Shown here: in pieces, positions 1 to 6,345 of the stretch
How positions within the stretch are numbered: position 1 is the stretch's first letter
Layout of the letters: each line of letters begins with the position of its first letter
Translations under genes and position numbers: made by a program
Notes under the pieces: model-generated
The model's input: the letters and a program-made list of their open reading frames with translations, nothing else
What the model was told of the DNA's origin: nothing
The model's database searches: none
DNA from: Spirogloea muscicola
Lineage: Eukaryota > Streptophyta > Zygnematophyceae > Spirogloeales > Spirogloeaceae
Length of the DNA: 10,332 nucleotides
Assembly: GCA_009602725.1 (NCBI GenBank)
Contig: WELB01000006.1
Span: forward strand, 656,991 to 667,322
Direction: 5' to 3'

Positions 1-55
1 TCAGACCTTGTCCATTCCTTTGGGCTAGCCTCTCCCGGCCACCAGCCAATGTGGC
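1..55 (+). repeat. 3' UTR end of a retrotransposon copy (type 2), degenerate
   Basis: The first bases, ACCTTGTCCATTC followed by a TTTGGGCTAGCC segment, match the 3' UTR end at 4776-4812, which has ACCTTGTCCATTC and then TTTGGGCTGGCC. The hairpin here is decayed. This is the tail of a copy whose body would lie outside the window. Confidence 0.6.
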
Positions 56-218
56 CGCGCTTTTCGTGGCGGTAATCAAATCTGAGCTTCCTATCTTATC
101 ATTGATCACCAGCACAAGCGTTCGGCCATAGCGGACCTTCGGTGTGCGTATGCGGCCCTGATTAGACATTAGGGTCAGTCGCTGTCTGCAAGTTGTCTCG
201 AGCCGTGGACCTGTTGCG

Positions 219-628
219 ATGGCCCGCAACGCCGCCGCCGCCGTTGATGCCAATGACAGCGGCGGCGGCGGCTCGGTCCGCCTCGGCCGCCTGCAGCTGC
301 CGTTGGAGCCCGTCGTGGACGCCTGCGAAGAGGTGTGGCGCCTGCCGGGCAGCCCCCGCTCGTCACATACCCCAAACCCAACTCGCAAAAGCGAGGATCC
401 ATAATTCCAACCTCAGATTGCAGTGTAGGCGAGCCGTCTTTCCGGAGCGCCTGATAGAGCGGTGCCGGCAGCGGCGCAGGTGATGCTGCGGTGGGGCCTG
501 CAGGACCCGCAGTCCGAGCGGCCCAACCGCTTTGTGGCCCAGGCGGCGCCGCACTTGGTGCTCGACGCCGCCGGCCAGCACCTGCGCGTCCTCCAGGCGC
601 CCTCGGCGCTGGTGCGAGCCTCCAGCAT
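219..628 (+). pseudogene. GC-rich coding-like fragment, possibly two exons, not recognised
   Basis: The ATG at 219 opens a GC-rich frame starting MARNAAAAVDAND and reaching LPLEPVVDACEE near 333. A second GC-rich frame from 481 reads VMLRWGLQDPQSERPN and stays protein-like to about 612. A phase-0 intron would join them: donor GAG|GTGTGG near 333, acceptor GCGCAG|GTGATG at 480/481. This gives a continuous, compositionally uniform peptide of roughly 80 residues. I do not recognise the family. Downstream the reading breaks into telomere-like sequence, so this may be the 5' end of a truncated gene. The joining is inference from splice signals and codon-like composition only. Confidence 0.3.
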
Positions 629-636
629 CCGCTCTA

Positions 637-775
637 AGCCCTACCTATTCCTTAGACCCTATACCCTAAATTCTCAACCCTATTCCCTGAACTCTGAAGA
701 TTCCAAGCCCTTAAGCCGTCAAATATAAGCATAGGACCAACTTGATACAGCCCTAAACCTAGACCCTAAAGTGAA
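637..775. repeat. Degenerate telomere-type CCCTAAA repeats
   Basis: Three exact CCCTAAA heptamers lie at 664, 751 and 764. Variants between and around them (CCCTACC, CCCTATA, CCCTATT, CCCTGAA) give a loose series of CCCT-starting units. TTTAGGG/CCCTAAA is the telomere repeat of plants and of Chlorella-type algae. The units are irregularly spaced, so this is an old interstitial or subtelomeric remnant, not a working telomere. Confidence 0.5.
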
Positions 776-1132
776 GTTTTTTGATTCACACCTATGCCTC
801 GTATCGAATCACCCGGCGGGTGATACCTTTTACCCCCTGGCCATGGACATCCATGGGTGTTACGGGGGTCGGTGGTCCTCGTTACTTTCGCTGCTGGCAT
901 CTCAAGCTGACCGCGGCGCCGGGAACAGGGTGCAGCCCTTCCCGGTGGCTCGGTGCCTTTGGGTCTTGTGTCCTGCTACCGTATGCGTTTGTCTATGTCG
1001 CTACAGCACTCCCAAGCGCTTGCTTTGCATCGCCGCGCTGGTCGTGCCCTTGCAGCAGCCTCTGGCTTGCGCAGCGGGGTTGCTCTTCCTCCCCTCAGCT
1101 CATCTGACTTCCTACTGCTGACACGGGGTTAC
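771..1132 (+). pseudogene. Retrotransposon copy A: C-terminal remnant of the endonuclease-type domain and tail
   Basis: The frame beginning at 771 carries HPAGDTFYPLAMDIHGCYG and then a WSSLLSLLASQA segment. This matches HPATDEFVPLAVDVHGALG and WLDLLARLARRA of the copy at 3005-3554. A frameshift near 915-955 moves the tail into the frame of 953. There it reads YRMRLSMSLQHSQALALHRR, AGRALAAASG and finally LLLTRGY at 1112-1132. Sister copies have a stop codon directly after this Y; here the next codon is CAA, so the stop is lost. The copy is truncated at its 5' side and is non-functional. Confidence 0.75.
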
Positions 1133-1232
1133 CAAGAGCGCCCTGGCTGTCTAGCCTGTGGCTCCGTCATGAACACCTGTATGCATCTGGCTGGCTTTCA
1201 CAGCCGCTCTTTTAATATCAGCAGCCGCTTGA
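1133..1232 (+). repeat. 3' UTR remnant of copy A with the family hairpin
   Basis: GGCTG at 1189-1193 can pair with CAGCC at 1201-1205 around a short T-rich loop. It is a worn version of the hairpin that ends the other copies. Copy B reads openly from about 1233, so A and B are placed head to tail. No gene is seen here. Confidence 0.5.
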
Positions 1233-2220
1233 CATTTCCCCTCTATACAATCCCTACTCACGCCATTCTCCGCCCTCGTCCAAGCTTCGGATAGAGGGGC
1301 ACAATCCAGACTGGTTACGGCAGTGGAAGATGAGCGCCGCAGAAGCTTGAGGAGGCTGCCAGAGATTCACAACAATCCAAGGAGCCTGGCAAGACTTACT
1401 TCCCTCGCCACACCTGGAGCCACAGACTGGATCACCTCACACGCCGTGGCCAGCGCCTTCAGCATCAGCTCCGAGGCCTTTCGGACGTCGCTTCAACTCG
1501 TCCTCGGCCTCCCACCTAACTGCCTGATTGGGGTGCGCCAGTGTGAGTGCGGCTTCCGCGCAGAGAGTGCTGAGCTCGCCACTCACATGCTGCAATGCCC
1601 CAACTGGACCAGAAGTGGTGGGCATCCACAACCTCCTCCGTGATGCTCTGGCGGGTTTGATGCGCGACACCGGGTACCGTGCGGTCGTGGAAGTGAACAA
1701 CATCATGCCTATCACCACGGATGCCCAGGGACGTCATCATCGCCGCACACTTGACATTGTGGGCGTGCAACCTGGTGGAGGACCAAGGGCTTTGGTCGAT
1801 ATTGTGGTTACGGAGGCCTATAATGGTCCTGCATCGACACACATCGCTGGCCACGCAGTGGGCAGTGCTGAACAAAGAAAGTTGCAGCACTACTCCGATT
1901 ACCCCGGATGTGATCAGCTCTTGCCAGCAGCAATCGACATCTTTGGCTGCTTAGGTCCTCGTTTCCTTACTCTCCTTCAAAACATAGCCAATCTAGGCTA
2001 CACACGACATGCAGATGTGTTCCCGGCTGAGATGGGCTTGCCAGCTGCTTATCTGTCGTTGTTGCGACGACGAGTTTCGGCCTGTTTGCAGCGTGCTCAG
2101 GCTAACGGTTTGCACCAGAAAGCTGGGCGAGCTCTAGTTGGTAGCAGAAGGGCTTCGTATCTGCCATCTAGTATCCAGGCATCGGTTAGCGACCTTTATG
2201 TTTTGACCCGTGGTTTCTGA
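1233..2220 (+). pseudogene. Retrotransposon copy B: RT thumb, zinc-finger-like and PD-(D/E)xK-type C-terminal region
   Basis: This is the longest copy on the plus strand. Frame 1 (about 1233-1605) reads a basic helical segment with EDERRRSLRRLPEIHNN, then LARLTSLATPGATDW and FRTSLQLVLGLPPNCLIGV. It then holds the finger CEC...H-MLQ-C with spacing C-x-C-x11-H-x3-C. Between about 1600 and 1620 the reading shifts. The frame that continues to TGA at 2218-2220 carries HNLLRDALAGLMRDTGY, RRTLDIVG, ALVDIVVTEA, a QRKLQHYSDYP segment and LLPAAIDIFGCLG, then a basic tail ending LYVLTRGF. The order finger, RxxD(I/L), xVD(I/V)xVT, then K resembles the restriction-like endonuclease region found after the RT in some non-LTR elements. 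It diverges clearly from the copies at 3005-4335. One frameshift and 5' truncation make it a pseudogene. Confidence 0.75.
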
Positions 2221-2510
2221 GCGGGTCAATCTACTGTAGGTTATGTAGGTCTTAAGATGTGCGTGCCTTTGTACTTGGCCATTTGGCCTTCGTTTGTTTC
2301 AAATACACGAAATCTTCTTCCTCCGAACGGATGTGGCCTTCGTTTGTTTCAAATACACGTAAAATTTTCCGGACGCTCGTTTGGGATGGCCTCCCACAGC
2401 CATGGCTATACATTGACTTTACCAGGAGATTTGTTTGAGTTTTGCAAGGCTCGAGCTGGCCTTCCCTTTCATTTTCAAGCGCACCGCCCGCCTTTCTTCT
2501 AGATTGAGAG
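2221..2510 (+). other. Non-coding stretch after copy B with a 26-bp direct repeat
   Basis: No convincing gene and no clear family hairpin is seen here. The region probably includes the 3' UTR of copy B. The 26 bases at 2284-2309 recur exactly at 2334-2359, a 50-base period. A perfect 10-base palindrome, AGCCATGGCT, sits at 2398-2407. A GA-rich run follows at about 2504-2519. Confidence 0.6.
2284..2359. repeat. 26-bp direct repeat, two copies 50 bases apart
   Basis: Both copies start TGGCCTTCGTTTG and end AAATACACG, at 2284-2309 and 2334-2359. The sequence between them is AT-richer than its surroundings. This is a local tandem duplication of unknown origin. Confidence 0.9.
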
Positions 2511-2514
2511 AGAG

Positions 2515-2605
2515 AAGGGAGCAAAGGAAGACGAGTGGCTCGCCATTGAGGATATGGGCTGGGAATCGGCAGCCCAATAAAGAATGAAGGAAGAAGTGAG
2601 CACTT
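2515..2605 (-). repeat. Minus-strand 3' UTR end of a retrotransposon copy (type 1) with hairpin
   Basis: On the minus strand this reads CATTCTTTATTGGGCTG, then CAGCCC and ATCCTCAATGG, closely matching the plus-strand end at 2690-2735. The stem is GGGCTG 2556-2561 with CAGCCC 2570-2575. No coding part of this copy is recognisable upstream of it (2605 onward), so it is an extremely short inverted fragment placed back to back with the next plus-strand unit. Confidence 0.65.
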
Positions 2606-2757
2606 CCAGTAGGCAGCTAGCCTGTCGGATTTGAGGCCCCTCACCCTAGTTATTGAGTCGGCAGTCGCTGGCTGGGCCACCTCCATTGTTCATTCTTTTT
2701 GGGGCTGGCTTTTTCCCAGCCCCTATCCTCAATGGGCGAGCCCTTCTCCAGCAGCTA
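2606..2757 (+). repeat. Retrotransposon fragment C0: last about 15 codons plus type 1 3' UTR
   Basis: The stretch GGCAGCTAGCCTGTCGGATT at 2612-2631 and the bases after it nearly match the coding end of the copy ending at 3554, which has GGCAGCTAGTCTGTCGGATT. The expected terminal LLTR codons are altered. The 3' UTR follows, with a perfect 8-bp hairpin (2701-2708 with 2716-2723) and the post-hairpin consensus TATCCTCAATGGGCGAGCCC. The unit was truncated on arrival or later eroded. Confidence 0.7.
2701..2723 (+). repeat. Family 3'-end hairpin, 8-bp stem
   Basis: GGGGCTGG at 2701-2708 pairs exactly with CCAGCCCC at 2716-2723 around a 7-base pyrimidine loop. It is one of about ten instances of this hairpin in the window. 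Confidence 0.85.
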
Positions 2758-3004
2758 CGAAAGCACTAAATAACCCCTGCGAAGCAGCCGCAGATCAGAG
2801 AAACTGGTCTCCTCGTAGCGAGTCCCCAGCTGAGTTCACCACTGATGTGGTCGACCCCTCCAATCCGGGGCTTTCTACCTCAGGTCTTCCGTATGCGCCT
2901 GGCGGTCTCGTTCCAACCTTGCCTACGCCGTCCACACGCGCGCAGGCCGTGCTATGGCTGCTGCCTCCGGGTCTCGGCGGAATGCCTCTTTCCCTGCAGC
3001 CGGA
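2758..3004 (+). pseudogene. Retrotransposon fragment C': internally deleted piece of the C-terminal region
   Basis: ACCACTGATGTGGTCGACC and the PSNPGLS codons near 2838-2880 match the later copy at about 3135-3175. The sequence then jumps directly to the tail (GTCTTCCGTATGCGCCTGGC, 2884-2903), omitting roughly 230 bases present in copy C. The tail is frameshifted: the peptide TPSTRAQAVLWLLPPG parallels TPSTREQAVLC of the minus-strand copy. At about 3005 it switches back to an earlier part of the element, a head-to-tail junction. Confidence 0.65.
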
Positions 3005-3554
3005 TACACAGTTGCGATGGAGAATACGTCTGTCAAGCCAGTCCTCCAGAGGGCCGACGGACTCCACACGCGGCCGCGTTGACCTGGTGGCGTCCACCCC
3101 GGGCGGCGGCGGGCGCATCATTGCTGATGTGGTCACCACTGATGTGGTCGACCGCTCCAACCCGGGGCTTTCTGCCTCGCGGGCTGGCCACGCTGCGGCG
3201 AAGGCCGCTCGCAGCAAGGCGGCCAAACACGCCGACCACCCGGCTACCGATGAGTTCGTCCCCCTTGCTGTGGACGTGCACGGGGCTCTCGGGTCCCACT
3301 GGCTCGACCTGCTGGCCAGGCTTGCACGGCGCGCTGTGTCCCGCAGGCGCGGTGAGCCGGCTGACTTCAACGCCGCTGGCTCGTGGGCTCAGGTTTATCG
3401 TATGCGATTGTCCGGCTCCCTTCAGCGGTCCATGGCCCACGCCTTGCAGCTGCGTGCTGGCCGTGCTCTCGCTGCGGCCTCCGGCTTTCGTCAGGGGGAT
3501 ACTTTTCCGGCAGCTAGTCTGTCGGATTTGAGGCTCCTCACTCGTAAATACTGA
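3005..3554 (+). pseudogene. Retrotransposon copy C: endonuclease-type domain to stop
   Basis: The copy starts inside the domain (VAMENTSVKPVLQRADGLHT), shifts frame near 3070, then runs open to TGA at 3552-3554. The open part reads RVDLVASTPGGGGRIIADV, then AAKAARSKAAKHADHPATDE, FVPLAVDVHGALGSHWLDLL, a QVYRMRLSGSLQR segment, AGRALAAASGFRQG and LSDLRLLTRKY. A basic K-rich stretch after the ADVVTTDVVD strand fits the PD-(D/E)xK arrangement. It is the cleanest copy of the last 160 residues in the window. The upstream RT is absent, so the fragment cannot be autonomous. Confidence 0.8.
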
Positions 3555-3690
3555 GTGGTCCATCCTCCCCCGTTCTGCCATAGCCTCTTCAGGCCCCGTA
3601 GTCTCTGCTTCGCTCGTAGTTTGGCCCCTTAGAACGCTGTCGATTCTTCTTTACTGGCTGGCTTCTGACAGCCCTTGCCCCCATTGGGAG
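3555..3690 (+). repeat. Type 1 3' UTR of copy C with hairpin
   Basis: It begins GTGGTCCATCCTCC after the stop, as do the UTRs at 4336 and 4845. The hairpin is GGCTG 3656-3660 with CAGCC 3669-3673, followed by TTGCCCCCATTGGGAGAGCC. The next unit starts right after this at about 3695. Confidence 0.75.
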
Positions 3691-3875
3691 AGCCACTTCT
3701 TCTTTCCCTGCAGCGAGCTACTCTGACTTGATGTTGCTCACTCGCGGGTACTGAGCTTCCCTCTGCATCGTCTCGTATTTTGTAGTGTAGTTTTTTGGCA
3801 CCTCTTTCTTTGGCTTTGGACATTGTCCCTTCTTTCTGGGCTGGCTTTGCCAGCCCCTCTTTTCTGGGGCGCGCA
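3691..3875 (+). repeat. Retrotransposon fragment D': last about 17 codons plus type 2 3' UTR
   Basis: Only the coding end remains: TCCCTGCAGCGAGCTACTC at 3704-3722, then SDLMLLTRGY and TGA at 3752-3754. The UTR is of the second type, beginning GCTTCCCTCTGCATCGTCTC. It is shared with 4708-4838 and, inverted, with about 4960-5101. It ends in a perfect hairpin (3838-3845 with 3849-3856) and a GGGGCGCGCACTTTT end. Confidence 0.75.
3838..3856 (+). repeat. Family 3'-end hairpin, 8-bp stem with TTT loop
   Basis: GGGCTGGC at 3838-3845 pairs exactly with GCCAGCCC at 3849-3856 around three T residues. The minus-strand copy has the same stem and loop at 4987-5005. Confidence 0.9.
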
Positions 3876-4062
3876 CTTTTTCTGCCTCGCGGGCGGGCCA
3901 CGCTGCGGCGAAAGCCGCTCGCTGCAAGGCGGCCAAACACGCGGACCACCCGGCTGGGGACAAGTTTGTACCCCTGGCCCCTTCTCGTCCTTTGTTCATT
4001 ATTTTTTGGGCTGGCTGTTTCCAGCCCCTATCCTCAATTGGCACGCCCTACTTCCTGGCCGA
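3876..4062 (+). repeat. Retrotransposon fragment D1: endonuclease piece fused to a type 1 3' end
   Basis: Positions 3880-3985 match copy C from the AGHAAAKAA region through the FVPLA codons (compare 3170-3268). At about 3985 the sequence jumps to a 3' end: TTTGTTCATTATTTTTTGGG, hairpin GGGCTGG 4008-4014 with CCAGCCC 4021-4027, then TATCCTCAATTGGCACGCCC. The tail coding part is missing. The next copy begins at about 4068 at the point where copy C reads TCTCGGGTCCCA. Confidence 0.65.
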
Positions 4063-4335
4063 GGATGTGTCTCGGGTCCCAGTGGCTCGACCTGCTGGCC
4101 AAGCTTGCGCGGCGCACTGTCCCGCAGGCGAGGTGAGCCGGCTGAATTCAACGCCGCTGGCTCGTGGGCCCAGGTCTATTGCATGCGTTTGTCAGCCTCC
4201 CTCCAGCAGTCCTTGGCCCACGCCTTGCATCTGCGTGCTGGCCGTGCTCTTGCTGCAGCCTCTGGCTTTCGTCAGGGGGATTGTCTTCCGGCAGCTAGTC
4301 TGTCTGATTTGAGGCTCCTCACTCGTTGCTACTGA
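4063..4335 (+). pseudogene. Retrotransposon copy D2: C-terminal half of the endonuclease-type region to stop
   Basis: Starting at the GSQWLDLLAKLARR equivalent, the copy parallels 3285-3554. A frameshift near the CCCGCAGGCGAGGTGAGC segment (about 4122-4138) leads into the frame ending EFNAAGSWAQVYCMRLSASL, then AGRALAAASGFRQG, LSDLRLLTRCY and TGA at 4333-4335. It is very close to copy C in sequence, so the two share a recent source. Confidence 0.75.
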
Positions 4336-4463
4336 GCGGTCCATCTACACCGTTCTGACATAGCGCTTTAGGCCCCCTCCGTCATCTGGCCCCTTCGAAC
4401 CTTTGTCAATTTCTTTTCGGGCTGGCTTTTCAACAGCCCTTGCCCCCATTGGGAGAGCCACTA
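4336..4463 (+). repeat. Type 1 3' UTR of copy D2 with hairpin
   Basis: It opens GCGGTCCATCTACACCGTTC and contains the shared TAGGCCCC and TCTGGCCCCTTCG blocks. The hairpin is GGGCTG 4419-4424 with CAGCCC 4434-4439. The end, TTGCCCCCATTGGGAGAGCC, is identical to that after copy C. The next unit follows at about 4464. Confidence 0.75.
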
Positions 4464-4707
4464 CCTGCCAGTCCCAGCAGCTTGCCCGACAGGCCATCGG
4501 CGGCCGGGTCAGCCAAGGGAGCTGCCCGGCTTCAACGCTGCCGGCTCGCTTGCGCAGGTCTTCTGCATGCTGCTGTCAGTCTCTTTCCAGCGCTCCCTGC
4601 TCATGCAGTCCACTTGCGAGCAGGCCGCGCTATGCTGTTGAGGGTCTAGACGGAGTGCCTCCGCTGTGAGTTACTCCGACTTGCTGCTGCTCACTCGTGG
4701 GTACTAA
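4464..4707 (+). pseudogene. Retrotransposon fragment E': about 80 codons of the C-terminal tail
   Basis: The peptide LARQAIGGRVSQGSCPASTL parallels LARQAGGLVCQRRCPASTP of the minus-strand copy, which is of the same subtype. Several frame changes and small deletions follow. The end reads SDLLLLTRGY and TAA at 4705-4707. Confidence 0.65.
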
Positions 4708-4838
4708 GCTTCCATCTGCGGTCGTCTCGTGTCTAGCTGTGTGGGTTTTCTTTTCGGCACCTTCTGGCTCTCTGGACCTTGTCCATTCAATTTGGGCTGG
4801 CCTTTCCCAGCCGCAAACCTCCGTGGGCGAGCACTTTC
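4708..4838 (+). repeat. Type 2 3' UTR of E' with hairpin
   Basis: It begins GCTTCCATCTGCGGTCGTCT and carries ACCTTGTCCATTC before the hairpin GGCTGG 4795-4800 with CCAGCC 4807-4812. It ends CCGTGGGCGAGCACTTTCT, the post-hairpin consensus, after which unit F begins. Confidence 0.75.
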
Positions 4839-4970
4839 TATTGAGTGGTTCATCCTGCCCCAGTTCTGAGCTAGCGCTTATGGCCCCTTCGTAGTCTGGC
4901 CCCTTCGGACCTTGTCTCGACTTTTCGGGCTGGCTTATCACAGCCCTTTACCCCATCGGAAGAAAGTGCT
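4839..4970 (+). repeat. Retrotransposon fragment F: stop codon plus type 1 3' UTR only
   Basis: The unit starts at the equivalent of the final codon (TATTGAGTGGTTCATCC; TGA at 4842-4844) and keeps only the type 1 UTR with hairpin GGGCTG 4927-4932 with CAGCCC 4941-4946. It ends at TACCCCATCGGAAG, where it abuts the inverted end of the minus-strand copy. This is the most extreme 5' truncation in the series. Confidence 0.7.
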
Positions 4971-5101
4971 CGCCCATACAGAAGAGGGGCTGGCAAAGCC
5001 AGCCCAAAAAGAATGGACAATGTCCAAAGCCAAAGAAAGAGGTGCCTAAAAAGGACTGCATCTCAAAACACTACAATACACAAGACGATGCAGAAGGAAG
5101 C
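4971..5101 (-). repeat. Type 2 3' UTR of minus-strand copy G with perfect hairpin
   Basis: On the minus strand, after the stop at 5104-5102, this reads GCTTCCTTCTGCATCGTCTT, then GGCACCTCTTTCTTTGGC and TTGGACATTGTCCATTC. It ends in the hairpin (8-bp stem, 4987-4994 with 4998-5005) and GGGCGAGCACTTTCTTC. It is nearly the same as 3755-3875 on the other strand and meets unit F tail to tail. Confidence 0.8.
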
Positions 5102-6146
5102 TCAGTACCCGCGAGTGAGAAACATCAGGTCGGAGTAGCTCGTTGCAGGGAAAGAGGCACTCCGCCGAGGCCCGGAGGCGGCGGCCACAGAGCACGGCCT
5201 GCTCGCGTGTGGACGGCGTATGCAAGGGAGCGTTGAAACGATACCGCCAGGCGCATATGGAAAACTTGGGCGAGCGAACCGGCGGCGTTGAAGCCGGGCA
5301 TCGCCTTTGGCAGACCAGGCCGCCGGCCTGACGGGCAAGCCGCTGGAGGAGATCCAGCCAGCGGCTGCCGAAAGCCCCGTGTACACCTGTCGTCAGGGCC
5401 GCGAACTCATCACCAACAGGGTGATCGGCACATTTTCGATCCTTGCCCCGGGCCGCCTGGCCGACCGCGTGCCCTGCAAACGACGCCGATCTGGTGGGAT
5501 TGGCGGAGTCGATGCAGTCAGTTGTCACCACATCGGCGATGATGCGGGCGCCGCCGCCGGCGGGATAGCGACCAGGTCGGCGCGTCGAGTGTGGGGCTGG
5601 CCGTCTGCGCCCAGCTGGATGGGCATTATTGAGGTGTTTTCCACAGCCACCTTGAAGCCCGCCTCCATTAAAACCCCCTGCATGTCATCTCGCAGGAGAT
5701 CATGGGAACCGGTCCGCGCGCCCCCGTGTGCGCAACGGAGCATATGCGCAGCCAGCTCCGCAGGGTCGGCGTGACGGGCACCACACTCGCACTGTGTGAC
5801 GCCCACGAGGCAGGGAGGGAGGAGGCCCAAGAGCCGGTGGACCGCCGTCGTGAAGACCTCATCGGGCATGGTGAGCGCCGCGTAGAGTGGGAGCGCTGAT
5901 GACCACGCCGCCAGGCCCAGGGGAGGAGGCTGAGAGAAGCCGGGCGCGCCCGCGAAGGTCAGACGCCGGCGCCAACACCGAATCGTCCAGCGCCTGCACG
6001 GTTCTCGAGAGCTCCCTGGCGTGGCCATACCGGAAAGCGCGGCGGACACTGGCCGCTCTGTCTCGCGATGGAGCTGCCTGCGAAGTGCGGCGACCGGCTG
6101 TAGCCGCAGCCATTGAAGCATCGTGCTGCAATGGACAAACGTCGAT
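5102..6146 (-). pseudogene. Retrotransposon copy G: RT thumb, finger, PD-(D/E)xK-type domain and tail
   Basis: This is the longest minus-strand copy. Minus-strand order: RARLLSASSPGPGG near 5940; a frameshift near 5910; LPLYAALTMPDEVFTTAVHR and LLGLLPPCLVGVTQ; finger CECGARHADPAELAAHMLRC (C-x-C-x11-H-x3-C); HDLLRDDMQGVLMEAGF; HTRRADLVAIPPA; a frameshift in the GC-rich run near 5550; IIADVVTTDCID; AAGRKD-like K-rich stretch; VGDEFAALTTGVHGAFGSRW. The tail then shifts again and ends in the SYSDLMFLTRGY equivalent with TGA at 5104-5102. The domain order agrees with copy B, which supports a single parental protein. At least three frameshifts rule out function. Confidence 0.78.
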
Positions 6147-6345
6147 GGACAAACGCATGCGGCATACCTGGGCCAACGAGCCAGCGGCTTTGGAGTCAGC
6201 CTGCTCACCTCGCTTGCGGGACCCAGCGCGCCGCGCAAGCCTGGCTAGCAGGTCGAGCCACTGGGAATTCTGACCCGAGAGCCCCGTGCACATCCCACGG
6301 CCAGAGGAACGAGCTCGCCCCCGGCCGGGTGGTCCGCGTGTTCCA
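6147..6345 (-). pseudogene. Retrotransposon fragment H upstream of copy G
   Basis: On the minus strand the DNA at 6345-6290 matches the KHADHPA..ELVPLAV region (ACACGCGGACCACCCGGC). It continues CTGLSGQNSQWLDLLARLAR and LAQVCRMRLS, and stops matching at 6147. Copy G then begins in RT-thumb sequence. The fragment lacks a 3' UTR and hairpin, so this junction differs from the plus-strand ones. It ends only about 65 bases before the putative LHCA ATG. Confidence 0.7.

Noticed and set aside
2398-2407. Palindrome AGCCATGGCT as a regulatory operator
   Set aside because: It is a single 10-base palindrome with no gene downstream and no second copy, so chance is an adequate explanation.
2795-3581. Long minus-strand open frames opposite copy C
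   Set aside because: They are shadows of the GC-rich plus-strand copy; the plus strand carries the conserved peptides shared with the other copies.
1-6345. CRISPR array or bacterial tandem repeat locus
   Set aside because: The repeat units are long, coding, variably truncated and in both orientations. There are no short regular repeats with unique spacers, and the neighbouring genes are spliced.
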